From Bacillota bacterium (GTDB lineage Bacteria; Bacillota; Bacilli; Paenibacillales; NBRC-103111), in NCBI GenBank assembly GCA_023386955.1, contig JAEWIS010000039.1, positions 62,001 to 126,000 of the forward strand: a stretch of DNA of 64,000 nucleotides. Direction: 5' to 3'. Position numbers and translations under genes: made by a program. The notes below the pieces were generated by a model that saw only the letters and a list, made by a program, of their open reading frames with translations, searched no databases and was not told the origin of the DNA. Of this stretch, positions 19,373-28,299 are shown one piece after another. Position 1 is the first letter of the stretch. Each line of letters begins with the position of its first letter.

Positions 19373-20539
19373 CTATAATCCGTTATCAACGTCAGGATTA
19401 AAAGTTATTTTATATTCATCAAGTAATTTTATAAAACCTACATCATTGAGTCCATTCAAAGCATTATCCTTCCATAATGCATTATTTTGGGTACCATCTA
19501 TTTCAATAAAATTTCTAGAATACTTTTCGACTTTTACTACTTTTGTGTTCTTTTTAAAAGCCATTACTTTTAGCCATAAATCATCTTGAGTAGGACACAA
19601 AGTCATAAATATGTCTTTATTAAAAACTTCTTTATGAAGAGATGCTGGAGGGTAAAGAACTCCGCTTACACCTGTAGGCAATAATAAATGTGAAGGTCCT
19701 CGAAAATTTGTAGCTCCCGAAGACCAATGATTATAGCTCTTTAATTCATTATTATCATTAAATTGAATTTTATGAGCTCTATTGCATATTATTTTACCCG
19801 GATATTGATAATGTTTTTTCATTAGTCGCTCAAGCATATCTTGAGGATAAATTACATCGTCATCTACTGTAACCACAGTAGAATTAGGAAATTCTAACAT
19901 GGAATAATAGTATTTTTTGTGCGATTTTAGATTTTCGCAATATCTTATCTGAAGTCCTCTTTTCTGTTGTTTTAATACTAAGGGAGGCAACTTAATATTT
20001 TTAAATTCCTCTTTGGAGAGCCAAAGAATTATATGACTTGGCTTGAAATCTTGCCTTAATAATGATTCAATACAAATCCATAAAGTTTCTACCCTTGAAG
20101 GTATAGTGGTAAGGGAGATAATTACTTCTTCTGTATTGCTTCTTATTCCACTTCTTCGAAAAAAACTTGAAAATCTAAAAAATAATACAGTCGGCCAAAT
20201 CTTTGAACGCGCTAGAAATTGGGGGCTTATTATTATAATAGCATCCCTTTTTATCCCCAACTTCAATAATTGGTTCAAAATATCCCCAGCGAACTGACTT
20301 GTTATCAGAACATAATCAAATTCTATTTTTAATAGAACATCAGGCTCCATAATAGGCCTTTCACATAAAAAAGAACCCAGTTTTCTTTTATCGTTATCTA
20401 GAAATCCTATTATATCTATTTCATTAGGCAACAAAAAATCTGAATAAAAGGTCATGCCAAAATTACTAGCACCAAATAATAATAGCCTTTTTTTATATAT
20501 TTTGGTTTTAACCACTTTTTTCATTATGGCTAAATTCAC
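19373..20539 (-). CDS. Rossmann module fused to a GT-A glycosyltransferase
   Basis: A 388-residue protein with the recurrent module first (about 15-110: LLLFGASNFGMTFY, FLDNDKRKLGS, YVLITSQFAGDILNQL) and a transferase-like domain after it (about 140-370). The latter starts VIISLTTIPSRVETLWICIE and has TVVTVDDDVIYP as the metal-binding acid triplet, and CPTQDDLWLKVMAFK near the acceptor site, features of a GT2-related family seen in capsule loci. GTG start with AGGAG 8 bases upstream. AT-rich. It is 11 bases downstream of the next gene to its right, so co-transcription is likely. Confidence 0.75.
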   Translation of the reverse strand: MNLAIMKKVVKTKIYKKRLLLFGASNFGMTFYSDFLLPNEIDIIGFLDNDKRKLGSFLCERPIMEPDVLLKIEFDYVLITSQFAGDILNQLLKLGIKRDAIIIISPQFLARSKIWPTVLFFRFSSFFRRSGIRSNTEEVIISLTTIPSRVETLWICIESLLRQDFKPSHIILWLSKEEFKNIKLPPLVLKQQKRGLQIRYCENLKSHKKYYYSMLEFPNSTVVTVDDDVIYPQDMLERLMKKHYQYPGKIICNRAHKIQFNDNNELKSYNHWSSGATNFRGPSHLLLPTGVSGVLYPPASLHKEVFNKDIFMTLCPTQDDLWLKVMAFKKNTKVVKVEKYSRNFIEIDGTQNNALWKDNALNGLNDVGFIKLLDEYKITFNPDVDNGL

Positions 20540-20550
20540 TGTTTTATCTC

Positions 20551-21561
20551 CTAACGTTTTAAATTATTCCTAGTTGGGTATAAAGAAACATTGTAGGAAT
20601 AAACTTCATCTTGACGATCTTCAAAATCGAAAAAATGTAAGTACTTATCTGGAATAAAAATCCCACACATATTAGCATCTACTGCAAATATATTTTTAGA
20701 TAAAGAATGTGGGATCGCGTTAAATACAGCATCTACTGTTGTAGATATCGCTTCATCGCGTTTTACCTTAAAATCATGCCATACTACTATTGTGTTTTCA
20801 CAATCTATTACTTCAAAAATACGCTTTGTATCAATATATATTCCTTGATATGTGTGGTCCCCATCAATAAATACTAAATCAATCTTATTCTCGATCTTGT
20901 TGTAGTTAAACAATTTAGAGTCTTCATTAAAATATGTTACATTCGGTAAGTTTTTAGAAAAATACTTACTAAAGTTATTTTTTCCCCAATGGCTTCTAAA
21001 GGTTCCCTCTACCTTTTCATCTGGTAGGGAAATGCTATAGCAATTTGAAACTAAAGCAGAAACACAAGATAAGCTTTCTCCAGACCAAGAACCAATTTCT
21101 AAATATGTTTTTATATCAAATTTTAAAACTAAAGCTTTCAAAAGAAGATAATCTAGAATGCCAGAACCACCCCAAAGCAAAGTCAATGTTTCCAGATATT
21201 GAGGGGCATTCAATGAAGCTAAAAAATGACCTAAATTAATAATAGGGATTTCTAATCTCCTTCTCAAACTGTTACTACTATCAGGACTTTGTAATTGCCA
21301 GTTAAATATAAAGTAGTCATGAAAGCCAAGGTTAGTTAGTTGAAGAGATATTTCTTTAGAATATTGACTAGAAATAATAATTTTACTTTCAGGTAGTAAG
21401 TGTAATTTTTCGGGAGAATAAACTGTTAACCCATTAAAAATGGTATTCCATTTTTTTTCATTATTATCTAAAAATCCTATAAAATTAAATTGATCTTTAA
21501 GCAAATTAAATGCTACTTCCCCTAATTTTGATGCCCCAAATAAAAGTGCTGATTGCTTCAC
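20551..21561 (-). CDS. Rossmann module fused to a class I methyltransferase
   Basis: A 336-residue protein. Residues 1-95 are the recurrent module (ALLFGASKLGEVAF, FLDNNEKKWN, IIISSQYSKEISLQL). Residues about 145-320 are a class I SAM-dependent methyltransferase of the Methyltransf_24 type: KTYLEIGSWSGESLSC (SAM loop), LVFIDGDHTYQGIYIDTKR (metal or cofactor acids) and IVVWHDFKVKRDE. GTG start with GAGGAG upstream. A gap of about 200 bases separates it from the previous gene. It probably O-methylates a sugar; the acceptor is unknown. AT-rich like its neighbours. Confidence 0.7.
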   Translation of the reverse strand: MKQSALLFGASKLGEVAFNLLKDQFNFIGFLDNNEKKWNTIFNGLTVYSPEKLHLLPESKIIISSQYSKEISLQLTNLGFHDYFIFNWQLQSPDSSNSLRRRLEIPIINLGHFLASLNAPQYLETLTLLWGGSGILDYLLLKALVLKFDIKTYLEIGSWSGESLSCVSALVSNCYSISLPDEKVEGTFRSHWGKNNFSKYFSKNLPNVTYFNEDSKLFNYNKIENKIDLVFIDGDHTYQGIYIDTKRIFEVIDCENTIVVWHDFKVKRDEAISTTVDAVFNAIPHSLSKNIFAVDANMCGIFIPDKYLHFFDFEDRQDEVYSYNVSLYPTRNNLKR

Positions 21562-21761
21562 ACTAAATTCTCCTCACATTTTAAATCATAGCGCATTTTC
21601 AATGATCTTATAACTAGGAATGCTAGTGTAAGCTTATTTTGAGGGCTTCTTACTTGCCTTCAAAGCCTTCCCTATAGCTAAAAACACATATATTTCCATC
21701 CATATAATTCTTATATTGAGTAAATAAATACTATTTGTATTAACGAAGATATTAGAAAACC
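21562..21761. other. 200-base AT-rich gap
   Basis: No gene is supported here on either strand. The stretch is strongly AT-rich and lies between two methyltransferase-fusion genes. I see no clear terminator hairpin and no convincing promoter pair, although TTGAAA-like hexamers occur. It may be leftover sequence from assembly of the island. Confidence 0.5.
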
Positions 21762-22643
21762 TCAATCTCCTTTATATTCAAAAAAATAAAAATCACTCCA
21801 AGAAGTGTTATAAGGATCTTCAGGATTATATGGAAATGTATTTTTTATGTGGGCACTCAATTTCCAATCCTTCATTTTAACTTTAACAAAATGAGAAAAG
21901 TTCCTATGTTTCACATGTCCGCCGCGATATGGAACATCTATGTCGTCGGCGTAAATACACACAAATCTTTGGCTAGATTTAAAAAGGTTTTGCATATAGA
22001 CTTCATATATATCATCTTCTACTAAATGATAAATAACATCGAGTGACAAAGAGATATCAAACTTCTTGTTTTGCAAAAAGTTTTTTTCCAGTTCTAAATT
22101 AGTGAAAAACCGATAGTTCTTCTTGTTAGAAAATTTTCCTTTACAGAGTTCCACGGAGGTTTTAGAAACATCGATTCCAACATAATGGGAGTAGTTAATA
22201 AGAGATAATTGATGTCCGTCACCGCATCCCCACTCAATAGCATTTGATATATTATGCTCAATTAGGAAGTTATTAATAACCTCTGCTTTATAAGCTGAAA
22301 GACGGTTATAGGAACCACTCCCTGAATGCCCCCCATTTGAATACCTTTCTTCCCAATAGCTCTTAGAATTAAAATATACTTCAAAATACTGTAGATTCAT
22401 TTCTTTAAGCTGAGTTATAATTTCTACTGAATGGTGACTTGCTATAATTATTTTATACTCTCTAACATATTCCAATTTTAATAATTGATCTGGAGAAATT
22501 ACTGGAACTCCATTTCTCAAACTTGCCCATTTATCTTTATCATTATCACAATAATAATCGACATGATAATCTCCATTAAGGTCATTATAGGCATTATCCC
22601 CAGTAATAGAAGCGCCCCATATGACGATCTTTTCTTTTAACAT
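21762..22643 (-). CDS. Rossmann module fused to a second class I methyltransferase
   Basis: A 293-residue protein. Residues 1-95 are the recurrent module (IVIWGASITGDNAY, YCDNDKDKWASL, IIIASHHSVEIITQL). Residues about 110-290 are a different class I methyltransferase: AIEWGCGDGHQL (SAM loop), YVGIDVSKTSVELCK and DISLSLDVIYHLVED, resembling Methyltransf_11/23. GGAGG lies 7 bases before the ATG. It is the first gene after pseB and the first of the nine fusion genes in transcription order. The AT-rich composition ends at pseB. Methylated sugar or protein target unknown. Confidence 0.7.
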   Translation of the reverse strand: MLKEKIVIWGASITGDNAYNDLNGDYHVDYYCDNDKDKWASLRNGVPVISPDQLLKLEYVREYKIIIASHHSVEIITQLKEMNLQYFEVYFNSKSYWEERYSNGGHSGSGSYNRLSAYKAEVINNFLIEHNISNAIEWGCGDGHQLSLINYSHYVGIDVSKTSVELCKGKFSNKKNYRFFTNLELEKNFLQNKKFDISLSLDVIYHLVEDDIYEVYMQNLFKSSQRFVCIYADDIDVPYRGGHVKHRNFSHFVKVKMKDWKLSAHIKNTFPYNPEDPYNTSWSDFYFFEYKGD

Positions 22644-22681
22644 TTAAATTCCTCCAAAAAATCAAACGTAAGTCCATTGAT

Positions 22682-23674
22682 TTAAATTAAAGACTCTTTT
22701 ATTATCCATTTTTTAAGAGATTGAATATTACATACTGATTCTTCTATAAATTCTAATTTAGCTCTTTGAAAGCTTTTTAATTGAGGTGAGTTTTTAAAAA
22801 CTGATGGAACAACATACATTTCACCTAAATCATTAGCTATTATTTCCTCATCTTGCGTCATTATTTCTTCATACCGCTTTTCTCCTGGACGCAAACCTGT
22901 TATCACTTTTTCAATATGTTGAACTAGTGTGTATTTCTCCTTGACCAGTTCAATAACCACATCGGCCAAATCTCCAATTCGAACAACTGGCATTTTTAAA
23001 ACAAACACTTCTCCTCCCTGAGCTATCTCGTTTGCCTTTAGAATTAATTCAATAGCTTGAGAAGGTGTCATCATATAGCGCAACATTTCCGGGTCGGTAA
23101 TTGTTACTTTATTCTTTTCAAGAATTTGCTTTTTAAACAAGGGGATTACTGATCCCCGGGAACCCATAACATTACCAAACCGAACTGATGAAAAAATTGT
23201 AGATTTGGGACCTTTCTGATACTCCGCGGCAGAGATAAGACGCTCCCCCATAAGCTTAGTAGCACCATACGTATTTGTAGGGGAAATGGCCTTATCCGAG
23301 CTTGTAAAAAGCACCTTCTTTACACCTGCCGCGATAGAAGCTTGTATTACATTTTGTGTTCCCATCACATTAGTTTTTACAGCTTCAAATGGATTGTACT
23401 CGCAAGCGGGTACGTGTTTCATTGCGGCAAGATGGAATACATAATCAATATCTTCCATTGCTCGTAGTAACCTTGCTTCATCTCGAACATCACCGATTAA
23501 ATATCTCATTTTACGAGAATGCTCCTGAAATGTTTGAGCCATTTCATATTGCTTGTACTCATCCCGGCTAAAGATCCGGATCACCGCCGGGTCATGCTGC
23601 AGCAGGGCCTTCGTAAGATGATGCCCAATAGTTCCAGTTCCACCAGTAATCAAGATTTTTTTATCCCTATACAT
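22682..23674 (-). CDS. pseB: UDP-N-acetylglucosamine 4,6-dehydratase (PseB/FlaA1 type)
   Basis: A 330-residue soluble SDR with GGTGTIG at 11-17, RDEYKQYEM, the family mark HLAAMKHVPACEYNP, SSDKAISPTNTYGATK with catalytic Tyr136 and Lys140, and RFGNVMGSRGSVIPLF. This length and the absence of N-terminal membrane helices fit PseB rather than CapD. It catalyses dehydration (and C5 epimerisation in PseB proper) of UDP-GlcNAc, the first step to pseudaminic acid. It follows maf by 16 bases. The amino-transferase, acetyl-transferase and synthase steps (PseC/H/I) are not in the window and are expected to the left of pseG. Confidence 0.9.
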   Translation of the reverse strand: MYRDKKILITGGTGTIGHHLTKALLQHDPAVIRIFSRDEYKQYEMAQTFQEHSRKMRYLIGDVRDEARLLRAMEDIDYVFHLAAMKHVPACEYNPFEAVKTNVMGTQNVIQASIAAGVKKVLFTSSDKAISPTNTYGATKLMGERLISAAEYQKGPKSTIFSSVRFGNVMGSRGSVIPLFKKQILEKNKVTITDPEMLRYMMTPSQAIELILKANEIAQGGEVFVLKMPVVRIGDLADVVIELVKEKYTLVQHIEKVITGLRPGEKRYEEIMTQDEEIIANDLGEMYVVPSVFKNSPQLKSFQRAKLEFIEESVCNIQSLKKWIIKESLI

Positions 23675-23690
23675 ACTTTTGACTCCTAAC

Positions 23691-25940
23691 CTATCGTAAG
23701 GTGGTCAGAACTAACCCCTTGCCACGCCAATAATCAAAAGCATCGTTGACCTGCCGCTGGAAATAGTCTGAATTCTTTATCATTTCGTTAACCAATTTAC
23801 CTAGTACATCAACAAACAAATCCGCCTTACGAACCACATTTGTTTCTTTCTCCAAGCGAGGACGTGTATGATCAAATTCCAATACTTGAGACGAAAGACT
23901 ACGAAGATAGATACTATTGAAAACCGAAGTAGAAACAATCCTTGCCCAATCTGTTTCTATTCGTTCCATCTCTATTTTACACTTCTTTTGCGAAGTTAAT
24001 TTAAGAACTCCTAATTGGTTCAATCTTTTGCTGATTGATTTCAACAAAGTATTAACCATACTTAATTCATTTGGAATAATGTCCATTCTTTTTAATACTT
24101 GCTTTACTCGTTCTTGATCATATCCTTGCAAGGTCGAATAAACATCTTTCAGAAGAGTCTCCGGCACCTTCGTTGCTTCTAGCCGAGAAATAGTCTCTTC
24201 AATCGATTCGAAAGGCGCAGCTTTGATTTTAGCTCCCATCCCGGTAGTGTTGGTAAATTTGGTATTAGGATAATTCTCAATAAGCTCTTCAATATCTAAT
24301 AACGTGACTCTCATTTTGGAATCAGTACGGTTAAATCCGCCCATAACATTCTCTACCGTTTCTGAAGCCTGCTCCACACGACTCTGTTGAACTTCACCTT
24401 CTACATGCTTACTGCCTGCAGCATAAAATTTATTATTGGAATAGGAGAGGTCTTGTCCGGCAAAAATGATCTCTTTACAACCCATATAGATGGCTGCTTG
24501 AATCGCTGAGCCGGTAACAGAATGTGTTGGAAAAAAAACCGGGTCTTCATTTGAAAGATCCATGAGATAACTGGATAAAGGATCGTAATGAAAGAAAGCA
24601 TGGATAAAGCTTGCATTTTTCTCTTCGATGATTCGGTAGTGCGTAGGTGGAAAGAATAAAAAGGGAATAGAATTTGCGTTAATTCCTTGAAAAGCACTAT
24701 AGTTACCCACATAGCCATCCATCGTTACAATTAAGTGAGGCTCAATCCCATGCAGCTGTAACGCTTGCACTGCCGTTCCCGCGGCAATTATGAATGCATG
24801 CTTCCTTAACTCTCTTAATTTCTCAATATCCTGGTCCAGAGATGGACCCGCTCCTACGATCACTGCAGAATAATCGGATAAACTATCTTTTAATTCCATA
24901 AGAGATGGACTCTTCAAAATAACCGTGAAATTCTTCAAAATATTCTCTAAAAGAATATCCTGATACCTTTTCATTGTGTTTTCGGTTATCACAATCTCTT
25001 CCATTTCAATGTTGATTGAGTTCAAAATTCGTTCCTTTTGATTACGGAAGATATGCTTATAAATAGGAAGCTCCAGCACAGCCATATCATGCTTTAGATA
25101 GTACAAGTGGGAGGCTAACTGCTTTATTGTGTTCTTGTCTTCTCCGGCCAGAAACAAGTGGATCCGCCGATTTCTTCTTAACTCCTGAAAATCGGTCACC
25201 TGTAAGGCTGCCATTAAAACTTGCTCATTAGGCTCATAGATATATATATCTGTCTGGGGGTATTGTTGAAGGAAGGCATTGAGATGATATCCAAAACCTA
25301 ATCCCCAGATAAGGGCCGCTTTTTTGTTAACCATTAAGTCGGATATAGATTCCACCCAACAACTTGCCTCATAGTCCGGATCATACTTGCTATAAAAATA
25401 GGATGGATCTGCATCAACAGTATCAACAAATAGATTAGGCAAACCGCTTCTAGAATATACAATTTGATACTGGTCAGGCGATTGGACAGTATTTTCAAAT
25501 TGCTTATATAGATCGGGATAGTTTTCAAAAAAAACAGTTTGATTTTGGATACCTGCCCGAGCCTCTGCTTCGCCCAAAGTAGCGAAAAGGTCCTGGCAGA
25601 TACCTGTTAATTCGTACTTAAATAAATCGCCTGCAGCAATAAACTTATTTTCTTTAAAATGATAATCAATTTCCGTCATACTTTGACGTAAATTAGCTGC
25701 AGCAGCATGTAATGGTTTCTCCCAGACTGTAAAGGCTTTATAAAGACTATTTACAGTCACATCTATCATTTGAAGCAAACTGTTTACACCCTCAACAACC
25801 TGCTGAATAATATCCAAAGCCTCTGCATTTAAAGGGGTGTAAAAAAGATCACCGGTTGAGTCACAAGCTCGAATTAATTTTGGCAAAAACACCCTTATTT
25901 CATCAAGGTAGTCCGTTATATCCAAAGGTAACTGGTTCAT
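23691..25940 (-). CDS. maf: Motility accessory factor (Maf), flagellin nonulosonic-acid transferase
   Basis: A 749-residue Maf protein. The N-terminal part is helical and variable; a first nucleotide-binding-like part holds AALIWGLGFGYHLNAFL and IYIYEPNEQVLMAAL; the central MptE/DUF115 domain has AVIVGAGPSLDQDIEKL, AAGTAVQALQLHGIEPHL and VTMDG, then EIIFAGQDLSYSNNKFYA. Maf enzymes add pseudaminic or legionaminic acid to Ser/Thr of flagellin in the cytoplasm before export. AGGAGG precedes the ATG. It is the first gene of the island, behind a terminator and a sigma-D-like promoter, so the island should be expressed with flagellin. Confidence 0.9.
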   Translation of the reverse strand: MNQLPLDITDYLDEIRVFLPKLIRACDSTGDLFYTPLNAEALDIIQQVVEGVNSLLQMIDVTVNSLYKAFTVWEKPLHAAAANLRQSMTEIDYHFKENKFIAAGDLFKYELTGICQDLFATLGEAEARAGIQNQTVFFENYPDLYKQFENTVQSPDQYQIVYSRSGLPNLFVDTVDADPSYFYSKYDPDYEASCWVESISDLMVNKKAALIWGLGFGYHLNAFLQQYPQTDIYIYEPNEQVLMAALQVTDFQELRRNRRIHLFLAGEDKNTIKQLASHLYYLKHDMAVLELPIYKHIFRNQKERILNSINIEMEEIVITENTMKRYQDILLENILKNFTVILKSPSLMELKDSLSDYSAVIVGAGPSLDQDIEKLRELRKHAFIIAAGTAVQALQLHGIEPHLIVTMDGYVGNYSAFQGINANSIPFLFFPPTHYRIIEEKNASFIHAFFHYDPLSSYLMDLSNEDPVFFPTHSVTGSAIQAAIYMGCKEIIFAGQDLSYSNNKFYAAGSKHVEGEVQQSRVEQASETVENVMGGFNRTDSKMRVTLLDIEELIENYPNTKFTNTTGMGAKIKAAPFESIEETISRLEATKVPETLLKDVYSTLQGYDQERVKQVLKRMDIIPNELSMVNTLLKSISKRLNQLGVLKLTSQKKCKIEMERIETDWARIVSTSVFNSIYLRSLSSQVLEFDHTRPRLEKETNVVRKADLFVDVLGKLVNEMIKNSDYFQRQVNDAFDYWRGKGLVLTTLR

Positions 25941-25971
25941 TTATTCGATCCTCCTAGATGTCCATGACTAT

Positions 25972-25996
25972 ATATCGGATAAAAACCATGCATTTA
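25972..25996 (-). promoter_or_regulatory. Candidate sigma-D promoter of maf and the glycosylation island
   Basis: Minus-strand TCCGATAT at 25979-25972 matches the sigma-D -10 box GCCGATAT in 7 of 8 positions. TAAA lies 13 bases upstream, slightly shorter than the usual 14-16; CATA at 15 is an alternative. It sits just after the fliT terminator and about 30 bases before maf. Confidence 0.55.
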
Positions 25997-25997
25997 T

Positions 25998-26034
25998 GAG
26001 AAAAAACCGCTAGGTAAATATTCTCTAGCGGTTT
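25998..26034 (-). terminator. Rho-independent terminator after fliT
   Basis: A 10-bp stem (AAACCGCTAG paired with CTAGCGGTTT, 26034-26004) followed on the minus strand by a run of T. It lies directly after the fliT stop and separates the flagellar operon from maf. Confidence 0.85.
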
Positions 26035-26042
26035 AAGTAATT

Positions 26043-26372
26043 TCATTTTTTTTTGTCAATGAAGTAGCTTTCTCCTGAAAAATCTGCATCGTAAATCTTC
26101 CGCTGCATATTAGACGTTCGTATTCTATTTACCGCTTCAGAAGCCTCCGTCTTGATATGATTCATTCTATCTAAAATAATTGAATCATAGGCTCTTAGAT
26201 CATGAAGGCAGTCCTTATCTTCTTTAGAAAGGATCATACCCTCCATCCCAAGTACTGCAATCACTTCATCACGCAATTCAAGTAACTGAAGTAGTTCTTC
26301 AGCCGTTACTTGATCTATCCGTCCGGCAAATTCCTGAGTTTTTATATGGAGCTCATTAAGCTGCCGGTTCAT
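26043..26372 (-). CDS. fliT: FliT-like flagellar chaperone
   Basis: A 109-residue helical protein, no signal peptide, with an acidic-aromatic tail (DADFSGESYFIDKKK). Size, predicted all-helical make-up and position directly after fliS identify it as the FliT-type chaperone of the filament cap FliD in Bacillales. Its ATG overlaps the fliS stop as ATGA, so translation is probably coupled. Sequence similarity to enteric FliT cannot be judged by eye, so the call depends mostly on gene order. Confidence 0.7.
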   Translation of the reverse strand: MNRQLNELHIKTQEFAGRIDQVTAEELLQLLELRDEVIAVLGMEGMILSKEDKDCLHDLRAYDSIILDRMNHIKTEASEAVNRIRTSNMQRKIYDADFSGESYFIDKKK

Positions 26373-26767
26373 TTTACAACGCCCTGTTCAGTGGAAGCGG
26401 TATTGCCTGCCCCCTTCAAAACCTGCTTCCAGGTCTCAGAGAGATCAACTAGAAACTGTAAAGCTTCCTCAGCTGGCTTTACATCTTTTTTTAAATTCGC
26501 CTTTAACAGAAGAGCAAGCAAGTATTCATAGATACTCGCTAGGTTAGATGAAATGGAATAATCAAAATTCAAGGATGCTATAAGTTCATTAATTACAGCC
26601 TGAGCCTTCTTAAAATTTTCATTAGCCCGTTCAATGTTTCTCTCCCGAATAGATTGAATACCTGCTTTTGTAAACCGGATAGCCCCGTCATATAACATAA
26701 TAATTAGATGATTGGGTGTTGCAGTTTGGACGGAGGATTGCTGATAAATCTGATATGGGTTATACAC
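26369..26767 (-). CDS. fliS: Flagellin export chaperone FliS
   Basis: A 132-residue protein with the typical start NPYQIYQQSSVQTATPNHLI, then MLYDGAIRF and the four-helix-bundle core with YEYLLALLLKANLK and FLVDLSETWKQVL. FliS holds flagellin monomers by their C-terminal helix and prevents early assembly. It is 17 bases downstream of fliD and overlaps fliT by 4 bases. Length is normal for the family. Confidence 0.95.
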   Translation of the reverse strand: MYNPYQIYQQSSVQTATPNHLIIMLYDGAIRFTKAGIQSIRERNIERANENFKKAQAVINELIASLNFDYSISSNLASIYEYLLALLLKANLKKDVKPAEEALQFLVDLSETWKQVLKGAGNTASTEQGVVK

Positions 26768-26784
26768 GTTAATCCTCCTTTAAA

Positions 26785-28281
26785 TTAGCTCATAAAGCTA
26801 GACAGGCTTGACGATTGGGAATTATATTTGTTAATGGCCGTTTCCATTGCCGTAAATACTTTATAGTAATTCGTTTCTGCTCTGGAGAGATTTGCCAACA
26901 TGTCCTTCTCCCTGGTTTTCATATTGCGAATTTGTTCTGACATTAGGGCATCTTCCAGAAAAGAAGAGTTTTCATTTGTACTGGCCATTGAAGTGCCTGC
27001 TTTATCAGAAAGACTCTTTAAAATGGTCATTGATGAAGACATCATCTTATTTATAGCGCCTGTAGAATTACTCCCTGTAAACAAACTAGCAACTTGTTCA
27101 GGATCAGCTTCTAAAGCCTTTTTTAATGCTTCCTCATTTAAGTATAACTTTCCCTTTTCAGTATATCCACCACTAGTTATTCCTATGGACTGTTTAATTG
27201 AATTACCCGAAGAATCTGTTTTACCGGTATCTATGCCTGAGATAAGGGGAAGAGTTGCTAGTCGGAGTTCCGACACGTATGAGCTCAGAGCAGTATCGTT
27301 TCTTAATGAGCCGCTACGTGCTTTATCCTGCCATAACTTTACTTCGTCATCACTAAGCTCTTTCTTTTGTTCATCCGTAAGCGGAAGATAAGTACGGTAT
27401 CGTTCTTCAGATATCTCAGAATTAATCGCACCAATTAGCGTATTATAGTCACTCACGAAGGATTTTATAGTGGATAAAATTTTATCGGTATCCGTAACAG
27501 CCGAGATAGTAGAAACTCCATTAGTACCCGTCTTTACCTTAGCAGTAAAACTAAAACCGTTAACACTGAATTGGTTACTTGCCTGTGTAAATTCAACCCC
27601 GTTTACTAGAACAGATGCATCATTGCCCTCAGTTGAAGCATCAGCATCAATATTAAAGGCTGAAGGAAATCCTGCAATCAGATCAACTGAGGATTTTCCA
27701 GTCTGCGTGCTTGTGATTGAGAATGTGTTGCCCGAAGTTAACGCTGTTACTTTGAGAGATTTATCCGAATTGATTTTGGTTACCAAATCACTGATTGTGG
27801 CAGTTTTATCTATTGTAACTGATTTACCATTTATAACGACAGCAACCTTATCATTATCATCTGTATCAAGCTGAAAGCCGAGTTTTTCTAAAGTTGCCCC
27901 TTGCATAGAGACAGGGAGATTATCAGGATTAATTGCAGGCTTCACATAATTCAATACTGTTCTAGCGGACTGTGCTACCTCTTTAACATCTACGTCCAAA
28001 GTTCCCGCTGCAGATGGGCTTGCAGAATTAACGGCAATAGCATTCGTATCACCGGTAAGCTCGGCTTTCTTAGCTTGCATGGCGTTAGAAAAGCTGTAGG
28101 TTGCTAATTTATTGTTCCGAAAGTCTACTATTTTTGTGCTTAATGATCTGTAATCCTCACGTGCCCATTCCACCGCTATACGTTTTTGGACCATTTTATC
28201 ATAGCTCGCCCGTTTGGCCTTCATCAATTCGGTAACCATCTTATCAATATCCATACCGGAAGCTAGGCCGGAAATACGCAT
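26785..28281 (-). CDS. fliD: Flagellar hook-associated protein 2 (filament cap)
   Basis: A 498-residue FliD. The N-terminus MRISGLASGMDIDKMV followed by ELMKAKRASYDKM is diagnostic, as is the C-terminal coiled region ending in YYKVFTAMETAINKYNSQ. The middle contains the variable cap domains (an SVNGFSFTAK segment) and a SDYNTLIGAINSEI helix. FliD caps the growing filament and guides flagellin folding. It is 18 bases after flaG, in the flaG-fliD-fliS-fliT unit read from the sigma-D-like promoter at 28734-28761. Length is normal. Confidence 0.95.
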   Translation of the reverse strand: MRISGLASGMDIDKMVTELMKAKRASYDKMVQKRIAVEWAREDYRSLSTKIVDFRNNKLATYSFSNAMQAKKAELTGDTNAIAVNSASPSAAGTLDVDVKEVAQSARTVLNYVKPAINPDNLPVSMQGATLEKLGFQLDTDDNDKVAVVINGKSVTIDKTATISDLVTKINSDKSLKVTALTSGNTFSITSTQTGKSSVDLIAGFPSAFNIDADASTEGNDASVLVNGVEFTQASNQFSVNGFSFTAKVKTGTNGVSTISAVTDTDKILSTIKSFVSDYNTLIGAINSEISEERYRTYLPLTDEQKKELSDDEVKLWQDKARSGSLRNDTALSSYVSELRLATLPLISGIDTGKTDSSGNSIKQSIGITSGGYTEKGKLYLNEEALKKALEADPEQVASLFTGSNSTGAINKMMSSSMTILKSLSDKAGTSMASTNENSSFLEDALMSEQIRNMKTREKDMLANLSRAETNYYKVFTAMETAINKYNSQSSSLSSFMS

Positions 28282-28299
28282 CTTATTCCCCTTCTTTCA

